36,005 nucleotides of DNA. Source: Paraglaciecola mesophila KMM 241. GTDB lineage: Bacteria > Pseudomonadota > Gammaproteobacteria > Enterobacterales > Alteromonadaceae. The number at the start of each line of letters is the position of its first letter. Within the stretch, counting starts at the first letter, position 1. The stretch lies in contig NZ_BAEP01000013.1 of assembly GCF_000315015.1 (NCBI RefSeq), positions 1 through 36,005 of the forward strand. Direction: 5' to 3'. This document shows, piece after piece, positions 24,336 to 33,085 of the stretch. Below the pieces are notes generated by a model. The model saw nothing but the letters and a program-made list of their open reading frames with translations, made no database searches and was not told the DNA's origin. The position numbers were made by a program, and so were the translations under genes.

Positions 24336-25511
24336 TTATAAAGCCAGTTTTGCCATAAAACCACCTAACCTTACCAATCCCTCTTGTAACTCACTCTCAG
24401 CGGAGGCGAACGACAAACGTATGAAATCATCCCCTTGAAATTCGCCAAAATCATTGCCTGGGGTAAGTGCCACATGGGCTTCTTGTAGCGCCCGCTCGCA
24501 AAAATCCATGGCTGAAAGACCGGTAGGGCGAACATCAATATAAACATAAAAAGCACCGTCTGGTTGAACAGGCACGTGTAAGCCACATTCTTTCAACCCG
24601 GCTAAAATCAATTCTTTACGGGACTTAAGCATCGCTCTGCGTGACTCACACACGGCAATAGAAGCTGGGGTAAAGCATTCAAGGGCGGCTTTTTGGGCTA
24701 GGGTTGATGGGCAAATGTAATAGTTTTGCGCCATGCGCTCCATCACAGGTACGGCTTGTTCAGGTACCACGCACCAACCTAGTCGCCAGCCAGTCATGCC
24801 GAAATATTTAGAAAAGCTATTGATAACCAGTGCTTCATCATCAAACGATAACGCTGTAACCGGCTGAAAACCTGCGTCACCGTGATGCAGATTAAGGTAA
24901 ATCTCATCGATGATGCGCCATGCCCCGCGGCTTTTAGCAAATTCACACATGGCCTGCAACTCATCTGGAGCAACGGCGGTGCCTGTTGGGTTCGACGGAG
25001 TGGCTAGCATCAAACCCCGCGTACCGCTGTGCCAGTGTTTTTCAAGCAAGTTCATATTCAACTGAAAGCGTGAATCGGCTGTGGTCGGCACTAACTGAAC
25101 ATTGCCGCCAAAACTCTTTATGAATTGCCGATTACAGGGATAAGAAGGGTCCCCCATGATCACATTATCGCCAGCATCGACAAAGGCGGCAGATAACAGC
25201 AATAACGCGGCCGAAGCGCCGGCCGTCACGACCACGCGCTCTGGGCTTATATCTACATTGTGCGCTGTTTTATAAAAGCCAGCGATAGCAGCTCGTAGCT
25301 CAGGTAATCCCAGCGCTGAGGTATAGGGTAGAGGGGAAGTCGTGGCTAGATTCTGCATAGCAAGTAACACATCAGGCGGCGCACCAAAATCAGGCTCACC
25401 AATATTGAACTTTATGACCTGATGCCCTTGGGCTTCTAACGCCGCCGCCTTTGCCCCAAACGCCATTGCAAAAAAAGGTGAGATAGCCTGAGCACGCTGT
25501 GAATATTTCAA
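24336..25511 (-). CDS. Class I/II PLP aminotransferase
   Basis: The 391-residue fold-type I aminotransferase resembles the AspC/AlaT group that moves amino groups between amino acids and 2-oxo acids. It shows FNIGEPDFGAPPDV, YTSALGLPELRAAIAGFY, VVVTAGASAALLL (phosphate cup), LATPSNPTGTAV, RGAWRIIDEIYLNL and SFSKYFGMTGWRLGW with the Schiff-base Lys, ending in DDFIRLSFAS where Arg binds the substrate carboxylate. I prefer the TTG at 25511 because AGG lies at the right distance there; an upstream TTG at 25520 is immediately next to that site. It is cytoplasmic and probably monocistronic. The precise substrates cannot be read from sequence. Confidence 0.9.
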   Translation of the reverse strand: MKYSQRAQAISPFFAMAFGAKAAALEAQGHQVIKFNIGEPDFGAPPDVLLAMQNLATTSPLPYTSALGLPELRAAIAGFYKTAHNVDISPERVVVTAGASAALLLLSAAFVDAGDNVIMGDPSYPCNRQFIKSFGGNVQLVPTTADSRFQLNMNLLEKHWHSGTRGLMLATPSNPTGTAVAPDELQAMCEFAKSRGAWRIIDEIYLNLHHGDAGFQPVTALSFDDEALVINSFSKYFGMTGWRLGWCVVPEQAVPVMERMAQNYYICPSTLAQKAALECFTPASIAVCESRRAMLKSRKELILAGLKECGLHVPVQPDGAFYVYIDVRPTGLSAMDFCERALQEAHVALTPGNDFGEFQGDDFIRLSFASAESELQEGLVRLGGFMAKLAL

Positions 25512-25921
25512 ATGATACAACCTGATTTATTAAACAAAATAGTAAAAATGTAAGCCGCCTATTCTGCCATTTTTACGGCTATAACGCAGCACTAAATACC
25601 TACTCAGAATGACTAAATGCTTATCATAAAAACAGCTCTGATGGCACTTAACAGGTTTACTGTCAGGACCACTGCCAGGTTAATTGTCAAGAGCAATAGC
25701 TGCCTTACATTGCTTGCTGTGAATAGGGGAATCCGTTCATTTTTAGCGCACTTTTTTTGTCAATTAAAATGGGAGTATATTTACTCGTCAGTTGATTTCT
25801 TAAGACATCATAGTGACTCGCATCACGATCAAAATTTTCACATTTTTCTTGACCAGAAGGATATGATTGTGACAAATTAAAATGCAAATGATAACGATTA
25901 CTATTTGCAGTTGATATTAAA
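25512..25921. other. Intergenic region with Fur box of haem operon
   Basis: This stretch lies between divergent genes: the aminotransferase (minus) and the TonB receptor (plus). It holds the Fur box described at 25884-25908. An 87-codon frame on the plus strand is judged non-coding because it covers the promoter and Fur box and resembles no family. Confidence 0.5.
25884..25908. promoter_or_regulatory. Fur box upstream of the haem-uptake operon
   Basis: The sequence GCAAATGATAACGATTAC continues to TATTTGC at 25908. It is close to the Fur consensus GATAATGATAATCATTATC, sharing AATGATAA and ATTA in register, and has GCAAAT/ATTTGC outer arms. It lies 14-38 bases before the GTG start of the TonB receptor, suited to blocking RNA polymerase when iron is plentiful. 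Confidence 0.75.
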
Positions 25922-27937
25922 GTGAACTTAAAACCCCTCATACCTTGCCTAATATTGTTTAATACCAGTGCTTATGCTCAGTCGCTAGTTGATCACAAAA
26001 ATGGCGACAGTCACGTAGATAACGCTCCATTAGAACGAATGGTCGTGACAGGAACGCGCTCCGAACTCGCTCAGTCTCGAAGCCCAGTGTCTATTGATGT
26101 GATCAGCGGCGCCCAATTACAGCAAGTAAGTCACGGTACGTTAGCAAGTGCACTGAACTTCATTCCTGGCGTGGTCACTAAGCGCAATGAAAAAGACGGC
26201 TACACAGTGCAAATGCAAGGTTTTGACGGGGATCACGTATTAGTCTTGCTTGACAGTCAACCGCTTATTTCACCCACTGGCTCGTCGGTGGATTTAGACC
26301 AAATCAGTGTGTTGAATATTGAGCGAATTGAAGTATTACGCGGGGCGGCATCTGTGCTTTATGGCAGCTCTGCCATGGGTGGGGTAATTAATGTCATCAC
26401 GCGTAAGCAAAGTCAAAACAGCGGTAAATTTAGATATCAAGCCAGCAGTTATACCCAAAACGCGATTGATTCTAGTGATGTGGCAGGCTTGTACCAGTTA
26501 GACATTAACCAAAATATTATGGGCTGGCAGGGAAGTGTTAGCGCGCAAAAAATTGACGATCCGGGCTTTGACTACGATGAAAACACGCTCTCACAAAGTG
26601 CGCCCAGTACAGATAAGTCTTTTGTTAATCTAGGCCTAGCTAAAGACTTCAGTGATATTCACTTGGCGTTAAAAACACGCTATTTCAGCGATGAAAAAAT
26701 TAAACTTCGTTACGCTATTCCTGGTCAAGCCGGAGACATCAGTTATCTGTCTGATGTTGAACAGTGGCAATACGATGTTAACGTCAGTAAAAGCCAAGTA
26801 TGGAAAGTGAATGGTCGCTATTTACAGCATGATGAAACCAGTGGTGATTCAAATGGTTTGCGGGATGCTGAAATCACGTTGGCTGAAATAGACAGCCAAT
26901 ACCAATGGCAATTGGGCAGCGCTGCGCTTGTTTCGGGCCTGATTCTTCATCGGGATGAGTTGTACCAAATAAAGCAGGGCAGTAGCCCAGATGTGTCCGG
27001 AACAATTGAGGTGGATAACCAAAGCCGCGACAGTGTTGAGGGCTACACGCAAGCCAGTTGGTTGTATGGCGATCACGAATTTGGGGCGGGCGTTCGTGTT
27101 CAGAATGACAGTGACTTCGGGGTACATTCTGCAGCACGGTTGAACGGTTTGTTCACACTCAACAATGATAAAAATGACCTGTGGCAATTACGGTTGGGTG
27201 CAGGGCAAAGTTATCGCGTTCCGACCTTAAAAGAGCGCTTTTACGTATTCGATCACAGTAACTTAGGTTACATGGTGCTGGGAAATGATGAACTTGACCC
27301 GGAAACCGCCCTAAGTGGCAACGTTGAGCTTAGTTACCATGGCAGTGTTGCGCGATTGTTCGGTGCAAACAATACGCCAAACGCCTATCCCCGTTTATCG
27401 TTGCGGGCGAATATTCACTACGCTAAAGCGCAAGACTTCATTAACACGGTGACCGATGTTGAGGCATCTGCGCAAACCGGTTTATTGATTTCCCGCTATG
27501 AAAATGTCGACCAAACCTATATGAAAGGTGCGGATCTGTCGCTCAAACTTAGCTGGCAAAAAGTGGATTATCAGCTGAGCTACAGTTACTTGCACGCCAC
27601 CGATGGCGACGATAACTACTTAGCTGATCGTCCTACTCATCAAATCAAGTCCAATTTAAATTGGCAGCTTCCCTTTGATATTAACGCCTTAGCCTACGTG
27701 GTGTATGAAACGGGCGAGCATCCAAGCAGCACCCAATTGGGTATCGAAAAAGACGATTGGCTCAGCGTAAATGTAAGCGTAAATCAACACATAAACGATC
27801 AATGGCAGTGGAACGCTGGCATCGACAACCTCTTCGATGAGCATCAAGACAGTGACGCTTTCGCCCAAGGCTTACTCGATGTGAGGCCCCTTTCAAGCCA
27901 GCGGGTATTCGTCGGCGTTAGCTATCAATTCTATTAA
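25922..27937 (+). CDS. TonB-dependent haem receptor
   Basis: The 671-residue outer-membrane receptor imports haem using TonB energy. A signal peptide (ending NTSAYA) is followed by a TonB box-like LERMVVTGTR, a plug domain (VSIDVISGAQLQQVSHGTLASALNFIPGVVTKRN, IERIEVLRGAASVLYGSSAMGGVINVITRK) and a 22-strand-type barrel ending in GVSYQFY with the usual terminal aromatic. The GTG at 25922 is the only workable start: a stop lies in frame at 25892-25894 and the signal peptide follows directly. A Fur box sits just upstream and hmuYTUV-like genes follow, so haem (HmuR-like) is the likely ligand; without context it could also be a siderophore receptor. Confidence 0.88.
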   Translation: MNLKPLIPCLILFNTSAYAQSLVDHKNGDSHVDNAPLERMVVTGTRSELAQSRSPVSIDVISGAQLQQVSHGTLASALNFIPGVVTKRNEKDGYTVQMQGFDGDHVLVLLDSQPLISPTGSSVDLDQISVLNIERIEVLRGAASVLYGSSAMGGVINVITRKQSQNSGKFRYQASSYTQNAIDSSDVAGLYQLDINQNIMGWQGSVSAQKIDDPGFDYDENTLSQSAPSTDKSFVNLGLAKDFSDIHLALKTRYFSDEKIKLRYAIPGQAGDISYLSDVEQWQYDVNVSKSQVWKVNGRYLQHDETSGDSNGLRDAEITLAEIDSQYQWQLGSAALVSGLILHRDELYQIKQGSSPDVSGTIEVDNQSRDSVEGYTQASWLYGDHEFGAGVRVQNDSDFGVHSAARLNGLFTLNNDKNDLWQLRLGAGQSYRVPTLKERFYVFDHSNLGYMVLGNDELDPETALSGNVELSYHGSVARLFGANNTPNAYPRLSLRANIHYAKAQDFINTVTDVEASAQTGLLISRYENVDQTYMKGADLSLKLSWQKVDYQLSYSYLHATDGDDNYLADRPTHQIKSNLNWQLPFDINALAYVVYETGEHPSSTQLGIEKDDWLSVNVSVNQHINDQWQWNAGIDNLFDEHQDSDAFAQGLLDVRPLSSQRVFVGVSYQFY

Positions 27938-27965
27938 AACATTCTAACAACAAGGAAATACACAC

Positions 27966-29090
27966 ATGAAAATCAGTTATCTCGTCAGCTTGAGCACCGT
28001 CTTGCTACTAACGGCCTGCGGAGGATCCAGTTCGAGCAGCGACAGTGTTGATGCCTCACCCACTGAGCCAACTACGCCAGTGGTAGAAGAGGGCACAGTA
28101 GTAGGGCCTTTTAGTACAGGCACTACGGCGGAGCCAATTCGCGTGTATTTTGATTTAGACGCAGGTGAGGCGCTTTTATTAACTGCTGAAGAAGCGGCAC
28201 AAAACAGTGCATGGGACATCGCATTTCAGCGCACCAAGGTGTACTTGAATACCCACAGCGAGAATAGTGTCGGGGCATTTTTCACTGATGTAAACAGTGA
28301 CTTTTACGATGATGCTGGCGCCGCGGTTGTGGATAGCTTCTTAAACGCTGATGCAGACTCAGAATTAGATGATTACTTAGCTATTAGCGGCACAGACATT
28401 CCGGCAGATGACAGCTTTGTAGGTGACAGCGAAGAGAGTGTCATTGGCCCTAAATTTTACGATTACGATACAACTACCCACGTAGTGACTGCTAACGATG
28501 ATCGCTATTTCATTGTCGATTCAGATGACGCTTACACCAAGTTTCGCGTCACGGACCTAACCAGTGACGGGCGCACAATGTCATCCATTACGTTTGGGGT
28601 TGCAACACAAAACACCTTAGCGGGGGACATTGAATTTGGTGCCGAATCAGCATTGACCATTAACACCGCAGACTGCACTGATGACATTTATATCGACTTC
28701 GATTTAGGGGCAGCCCTTTCTGCTTCTGATGCATGGGATATTACCTTGGCGTGCACCACAGTGGATGACATCACAGGGGCCGAATTTGATATTCACATCG
28801 CCGAAGATGCAACTGCGTTAGTGGACGATAGCAATGCTTATGCTGCAATAGACAGCGAAGCCGCACAATTTTATGGCTTTACCTCAGACGTTACCCAAGA
28901 ATTGGCGTTTGATGCGAACCCTTGGTATCAGTACAACCTAAACGGTGGACATTTGCTCTGGTCGCAATACGGCGTGTATTTAATCAAAACCAGCGACGCT
29001 ACGTTTAAAATGCAGATCACCAGCTATTACGACGATGCGGGTACATCAGGCAATTACAGCTTCCGTTTTGATGAATTAATCAGCGAGTAA
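27966..29090 (+). CDS. HmuY-like haem-binding lipoprotein
   Basis: The 374-residue lipoprotein has a signal ending LLTACGG (Cys18) followed by a serine-rich spacer. HmuY-family features are YFDLDAGE near 65, NSAWDIAFQRTKVYLNTHSEN, and a second AWDITLACTTVDDI unit, suggesting two related beta-rich modules. HmuY proteins hold haem on the cell surface and pass it to the outer-membrane receptor. The very acidic composition (many DD and DDD) is typical of secreted marine proteins. AAGGAA precedes the ATG, 28 bases after the receptor stop, so the genes form one operon. Haem ligands cannot be assigned. Confidence 0.75.
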   Translation: MKISYLVSLSTVLLLTACGGSSSSSDSVDASPTEPTTPVVEEGTVVGPFSTGTTAEPIRVYFDLDAGEALLLTAEEAAQNSAWDIAFQRTKVYLNTHSENSVGAFFTDVNSDFYDDAGAAVVDSFLNADADSELDDYLAISGTDIPADDSFVGDSEESVIGPKFYDYDTTTHVVTANDDRYFIVDSDDAYTKFRVTDLTSDGRTMSSITFGVATQNTLAGDIEFGAESALTINTADCTDDIYIDFDLGAALSASDAWDITLACTTVDDITGAEFDIHIAEDATALVDDSNAYAAIDSEAAQFYGFTSDVTQELAFDANPWYQYNLNGGHLLWSQYGVYLIKTSDATFKMQITSYYDDAGTSGNYSFRFDELISE

Positions 29091-29097
29091 TTCATTC

Positions 29098-29268
29098 GTG
29101 TTGCATACAGGTACCAGCGCCGAAGCGTTGGCTGAGTACCTAGGTGAAGGTTTATTTTTAACACGTGCGGGTTTGCGGCAGTTTTGGCGCAAACCGCGCT
29201 TAAGCCTTAAACAAATCTGGCAAAACCGTTTAAACGTTAATTGGATACACCATGTACAAGTTCGTTAG
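29098..29268 (+). CDS. Possible 56-residue ORF between hmuY-like and hmuT
   Basis: A GTG at 29098 opens a 56-codon frame ending TAG at 29266-29268. It starts seven bases after the HmuY-like stop and overlaps the start of hmuT (ATG 29252) by 17 bases. The protein is mixed and basic in its second half (AEYLGEGLFLTRAGLRQFWRKPRLSLKQIWQNRLNV in two visible stretches). No clear ribosome-binding site is seen, and hmuT also lacks one, so translational coupling through this frame is possible. It does not resemble HemP. I do not recognise it and cannot exclude that it is chance. Confidence 0.3.
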   Translation: MLHTGTSAEALAEYLGEGLFLTRAGLRQFWRKPRLSLKQIWQNRLNVNWIHHVQVR

Positions 29269-30184
29269 TTTAGCTTTTTTTCTCGCACTGATAAGTGTGC
29301 AACCATCAGCATATGCAGGTACCTCGCTCGAATCGGATACCCTGCAAAGTTCCGAGAAAATGCGCATTATCGCCTCTGGCGGCAGTATTACCGAAATCAT
29401 CTACGCGCTGGACAAACAGCAGTTTATCGTCGCCACCGATAGCACCAGTTTATTCCCTGCTGCCGCTGCTTCATTGCCTAAACTTGGGTATTTTCGTCAG
29501 CTCAGTACAGAGGGCATTTTAGGGTTCCAGCCCACCCATTTATTGGGTGCACAGGCTACTGGTCCTGAAAGTTTACCTGGGCAGTTAACTGCCGCGGGTA
29601 TTCAGGTTCAAATATTTGATGAGCAACGAGATGTAGCAGGTTTGCATCAGCTTATTAGTGAGATAGGCCAATTATTAAACGCCTCAGAGAAAGCGTTAGC
29701 ATTGAATCAACAAATCACCCAACAAGTAGCCCAGCTAAAAGCAAAAGCGAGTAAACGTCATTTGGCGAATGATTCAAGGACCCTTGCAGGTGGACATGAC
29801 AAGATCACGGCACTGTTTGTAATGTCAGACAGCGATCGTGGATTAACTGTCGCAGGAGGGAATACCGTGCCTCAAGCCTTGTTTGACGATGCTGGTGTGA
29901 TAAACGCAGCACACGCTTTAACAGATTATAAAGTGATGGACAACGAATCGATATTAGCCGCTAACCCAAACATCATTTTTGTTGCAAGCCACCGGGCACG
30001 AGAGGCTAATGCATTACAGCGTTTATGCCAACACCCAGCACTAAAAGCCACAAATGCAGGTCGAAACTGTGCCATCAGCGCAATGGAAAGCAGCAGTGCA
30101 TTAGGATTGTCTCCTCGCTATCCACAAGCCTTGCAAACGGTGATTGCGCGCACTGCTATGTTTTACGCTGACCAGAGCCAATGA
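29252..30184 (+). CDS. hmuT: Periplasmic haem-binding protein of ABC importer
   Basis: The 310-residue protein has a signal peptide (ending PSAYA, about residue 22) and the two-lobed class III substrate-binding fold. Landmarks are RIIASGGSITEIIYAL, LGYFRQLSTEGILGFQPTHLLG (Tyr in the haem-ligand region of HmuT-type proteins), IFDEQRDVAGLHQLISEIGQLL and VIARTAMFY near the end. It takes haem from the outer membrane to HmuU. It overlaps hmuU by four bases (ATGA at 30181), showing translational coupling. It sits in the order receptor, HmuY-like, HmuT, HmuU, HmuV and HutZ. Confidence 0.9.
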   Translation: MYKFVSLAFFLALISVQPSAYAGTSLESDTLQSSEKMRIIASGGSITEIIYALDKQQFIVATDSTSLFPAAAASLPKLGYFRQLSTEGILGFQPTHLLGAQATGPESLPGQLTAAGIQVQIFDEQRDVAGLHQLISEIGQLLNASEKALALNQQITQQVAQLKAKASKRHLANDSRTLAGGHDKITALFVMSDSDRGLTVAGGNTVPQALFDDAGVINAAHALTDYKVMDNESILAANPNIIFVASHRAREANALQRLCQHPALKATNAGRNCAISAMESSSALGLSPRYPQALQTVIARTAMFYADQSQ

Positions 30185-31302
30185 ATGCCAATATGACCTC
30201 TAATATGACTACCAACATAAAAGCCTCGCCAATGACCCTCCAATTTGCCTTGGATGCAAGGCGCAAAAAGCATATGCGTGGCTTTACGTTTGTGCTCGCC
30301 ATCGCAACGGTGTTGCTGCTAGTGGGGTTACAATCAGGTAGTTTTGAGCAATCTAGTCAGGTTCTATTTGATGTGCTAGTCAATAAGTTCAACCATCAAG
30401 CCTTGTCTCAAGAGCAGTACTTACAGTGGTATGTATTGTCTGAACTGCGTGCACCGCGCATGTTTATGGCCATGTTTGTTGGGGCCCTGCTGGCAATGTC
30501 AGGCTGTGCGATGCAAGGCTTGGTGCGAAATCCGTTGGCAGACCCAGGCTTAATAGGCATTTCTGGGGGAGCGGCTGCAGCCGCGGCCACAGCACTCGCG
30601 CTAATTAATCATTACCCACAGCTTGAAATAGGCGGGCAATACTTAATCGCCTTAAGTGCCTTTATTGGTGCACTGATAGCAGTATGGATTGTATTGATCG
30701 TAGCGCGTACGCCTGCAGGTATGGCCATTTCGTCGCTGATTCTAGCAGGCGTTGCGGTGAATGCATTGGCGGGTACACATATTGGTGCAATTAGTTACAT
30801 GGCGAACGATGATGCCCTTAGGCAAATCACCTACTGGACCATGGGCAGTTTAGGCGGGGTGACCTGGTCTAAAGTGCTGTTTGTAGGAATATTAAGTATT
30901 CCGATTATTGCGCTTTATATGCATTTACGCCAACCACTTAACTTGTTTGCTCTTGGTGAAAACGAAGCCCAGTGCATGGGCCTTGAAGTCAACAAATACA
31001 AACGTTTGATACTCTGGTTGGTGGCATTTTCGGTAGCTCTGGCTACTGCACTGTGCGGCATCATCGGCTTTGTTGGTTTGGTGGTACCCCATATTGCGCG
31101 CACGATTTTCAGCGCTGATCACAAATATTTGATGCCTGCCTGCGGTGCGCTTGGCGCCATATTAATGTTGGGCGCTGATACCGCTTCTCGTGCGTTATTT
31201 CCCCCTCTTGAAATCCCCATTGGGATAGTGACCTCAGCTGTGGGTGCACCGTTTTTTTTATACCTACTAGCTAAACAAAAAAGGGGAGGGGCAATTGCTT
31301 AA
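30181..31302 (+). CDS. hmuU: Haem ABC transporter permease
   Basis: The 373-residue inner-membrane permease of the FecCD/BtuC family has about ten hydrophobic segments. Diagnostic blocks are LRAPRMFMAMFVGALLAMSGCAMQGLVRNPLADPGLIGISGGAAAAA, TYWTMGSLGGVTWSKV, LALGEN-like FALGENEAQCMGLEVNKYK (contact with the ATPase), and GIIGFVGLVVPHIARTIF. A polar N-terminal extension of about 35 residues (NMTTN and similar repeats) precedes the first helix and may mean the true start is the ATG at 30193 or later. The four-base overlap with hmuT supports 30181. It forms the channel for HmuV. Confidence 0.93.
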   Translation: MNANMTSNMTTNIKASPMTLQFALDARRKKHMRGFTFVLAIATVLLLVGLQSGSFEQSSQVLFDVLVNKFNHQALSQEQYLQWYVLSELRAPRMFMAMFVGALLAMSGCAMQGLVRNPLADPGLIGISGGAAAAAATALALINHYPQLEIGGQYLIALSAFIGALIAVWIVLIVARTPAGMAISSLILAGVAVNALAGTHIGAISYMANDDALRQITYWTMGSLGGVTWSKVLFVGILSIPIIALYMHLRQPLNLFALGENEAQCMGLEVNKYKRLILWLVAFSVALATALCGIIGFVGLVVPHIARTIFSADHKYLMPACGALGAILMLGADTASRALFPPLEIPIGIVTSAVGAPFFLYLLAKQKRGGAIA

Positions 31303-31307
31303 ACTCC

Positions 31308-32144
31308 ATGCTTAATTTACACAATATCGCCTTAAATCACGGTGAGAACACCTTGCTTGAGGGAGTGAACATCCAACTTGATGCCGGCAGCTTTTGCACG
31401 ATTATCGGTGAAAACGGCTGCGGTAAATCGACTTTATTACGTTGTATTGCTGGGCTTCATGCACCTTTGACTGGGGCAATTATGTTGAATGAACGCACGT
31501 TAGGCGACTGGCAAGTTAAATCGCTCGCCAAAGTGCGTGCGTTTGTAAATCAACATAACCAAGTGCAATTTGCCTTTTTAACGGAAGAAATTTTGCAGCT
31601 AGGACGCATTAATCAAACCGAAACCCTAGCTCAGAGTACCGCGCTCATTTGCCAAGTAGCTGAGCAACTTAGTATTGCTCACTTATTCGGCCGTGATGTT
31701 AGAACCCTGTCGGGCGGGGAACGCCAGCGCGTGTTTATTGCTAAAGCTTTGGTGCAATTATTACCCGCAACATCCATTGAAACAACCGAAGGAGCTTCAA
31801 CGCATGTGCAAAACAAGAGACATGGGGACGGCGCGAAAAAACGGTTAGATGGCAAGTTGCTGTTGCTCGATGAGCCCACCTCAGCACTGGATTTTCGTTT
31901 TCAAAAAGCCATGATGGATGTGATTAAAACACTCTGCCAACAAGGTTTAAGTGTCATGTGTGTCAGCCATGATATTAACTTGGTTTTACCTTATGCCAGT
32001 GAGGTGATTTTGCTAGCCAATGGTCGCTGCTTAGCGCAAGGGCGAGTGGCTGACGTGATCACTGCAACAAACTTACAACAGTGTTTTGGCGTGATGCCCA
32101 AACTTATCCCACAGCCAGATGGTGTGCCGTATATCACCCACTGA
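31308..32144 (+). CDS. hmuV: Haem ABC transporter ATP-binding protein
   Basis: The 278-residue ATPase has Walker A GENGCGKST (residues 34-42), the ABC signature LSGGERQR, Walker B LLLLDEPTSALDF and an H-loop CVSHDINL. It energises haem import through HmuU. Between the signature helix and Walker B lies an extra basic/polar stretch of about 25 residues (from TSIETTEGASTHVQNKRHG onward), longer than usual for HmuV, probably a surface loop. It starts five bases after the hmuU stop, with AGGGGAGGGG inside the end of hmuU. It is the last gene of the importer before hutZ. Confidence 0.93.
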   Translation: MLNLHNIALNHGENTLLEGVNIQLDAGSFCTIIGENGCGKSTLLRCIAGLHAPLTGAIMLNERTLGDWQVKSLAKVRAFVNQHNQVQFAFLTEEILQLGRINQTETLAQSTALICQVAEQLSIAHLFGRDVRTLSGGERQRVFIAKALVQLLPATSIETTEGASTHVQNKRHGDGAKKRLDGKLLLLDEPTSALDFRFQKAMMDVIKTLCQQGLSVMCVSHDINLVLPYASEVILLANGRCLAQGRVADVITATNLQQCFGVMPKLIPQPDGVPYITH

Positions 32145-32177
32145 TGGTGTTTACCCGTTTAGTAAAAAGGAGCAAAA

Positions 32178-32915
32178 ATGAAATTAGACAAATACATCTT
32201 CGACGCCAAAACTCTCGTTCGCCAGCAACACAGTGGCGTGTTAAGTACCCATTCTCAATCAGTAGCCGGTTATCCCTTTGGCTCTGTGGTGCCGTATTTT
32301 ATGACGCCAGAAGGTAACTTAGTCACTTATATTAGCCAAATTGCCCAGCACACGCGCAACATTAAAGGTAACCCTAAAGTGTCAGTGACGGTGTTCGACA
32401 CGCTACAAGATGATTCTCAAGCGAATGGCCGAGTGACTATTTTAGGCGATGCGGAACTGGTGGACGACGTCCATATAACCGAACAATACTTAGCACTGTT
32501 TCCTCGGGCAATAGGCTATAAGAAAACTCACGACTTTTCGTTTTATCAAATAAGACCTGAACGCATTCGTTACATAGGCGGTTTCGGTAAGATCTTTTGG
32601 ATCAACAAAGAAAACTGGCTTACGGGTTCAGACGAGAGTGATTGGCAGAAAGTCAGTAACGGAATCATCGAACATATGAATCAGGATCATAAAGAAGCGA
32701 TGGCATCGATCGTTGAGGACCAATTTGGTATTCAGGCCAAGAATGTGGTGATGCTTTCTGCGTTTTATGAGGGGGCGCACATACAGGTAGAAGAACAGGT
32801 AGTTTATTTGCCCTTTGAAAAACCTTGCTTGAATGCACAAGCTGTTCGTGAACAATTAGTTGCGGCTACCCATGCAGCAAGAGCGAACCTGTCGCCAGCG
32901 GTAGTGAACGAATAA
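32178..32915 (+). CDS. hutZ: HutZ/HugZ haem-utilisation protein
   Basis: The 245-residue cytoplasmic protein has an N-terminal split-barrel FMN-binding-like domain (pyridoxamine phosphate oxidase superfamily; PFGSVVPYFMTPEGNLVTYISQIAQHTRNIKGNPKVSVTVFD) ending in RYIGGFGKIFWI, and a C-terminal DUF2470 domain (IEHMNQDHKEAMASIVEDQFG). This is the domain order of HutZ/HugZ, which store haem or break it down to release iron inside the cell. The His in NQDH is in the expected C-terminal haem-contact region. AAGGAG precedes the ATG, 33 bases after hmuV. The symbol is given by family; hugZ is an equivalent name. Confidence 0.93.
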   Translation: MKLDKYIFDAKTLVRQQHSGVLSTHSQSVAGYPFGSVVPYFMTPEGNLVTYISQIAQHTRNIKGNPKVSVTVFDTLQDDSQANGRVTILGDAELVDDVHITEQYLALFPRAIGYKKTHDFSFYQIRPERIRYIGGFGKIFWINKENWLTGSDESDWQKVSNGIIEHMNQDHKEAMASIVEDQFGIQAKNVVMLSAFYEGAHIQVEEQVVYLPFEKPCLNAQAVREQLVAATHAARANLSPAVVNE

Positions 32916-33050
32916 AAAGCACTCGCTGTATGTTTTATTTTATATGAGCTTGCATGAGCACTTACACATGCGCAGTTATATGAAATAACTTGAAAGCGCG
33001 CAGTGTGTTTTTTTGACGTTACTTGCGCTATGACTGTGCTAATACAATAC

Positions 33051-33077
33051 GGCCAAATGTAATTAGTGCATTTGGCC
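33051..33077. terminator. Stem-loop after the haem operon
   Basis: A perfect 9-bp stem, GGCCAAATG (33051-33059) and CATTTGGCC (33069-33077), with a 9-base loop lies between convergent hutZ and the lysozyme-like gene. On the plus strand it is followed by ATAAAATCTTATT, so it may end both transcripts. Confidence 0.6.
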
Positions 33078-33085
33078 ATAAAATC

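Noticed and set aside
24182-24364. 60-codon minus-strand frame
   Set aside because: Overlaps the 3' end of the aminotransferase, no ribosome-binding site, no recognisable domain.
25617-25880. 87-codon plus-strand frame upstream of the TonB receptor
   Set aside because: Occupies the promoter region beside the Fur box and has no family features.
26849-27187. 112-codon minus-strand frame inside the TonB receptor
   Set aside because: Antisense to a clear receptor barrel; no start signal or domain.
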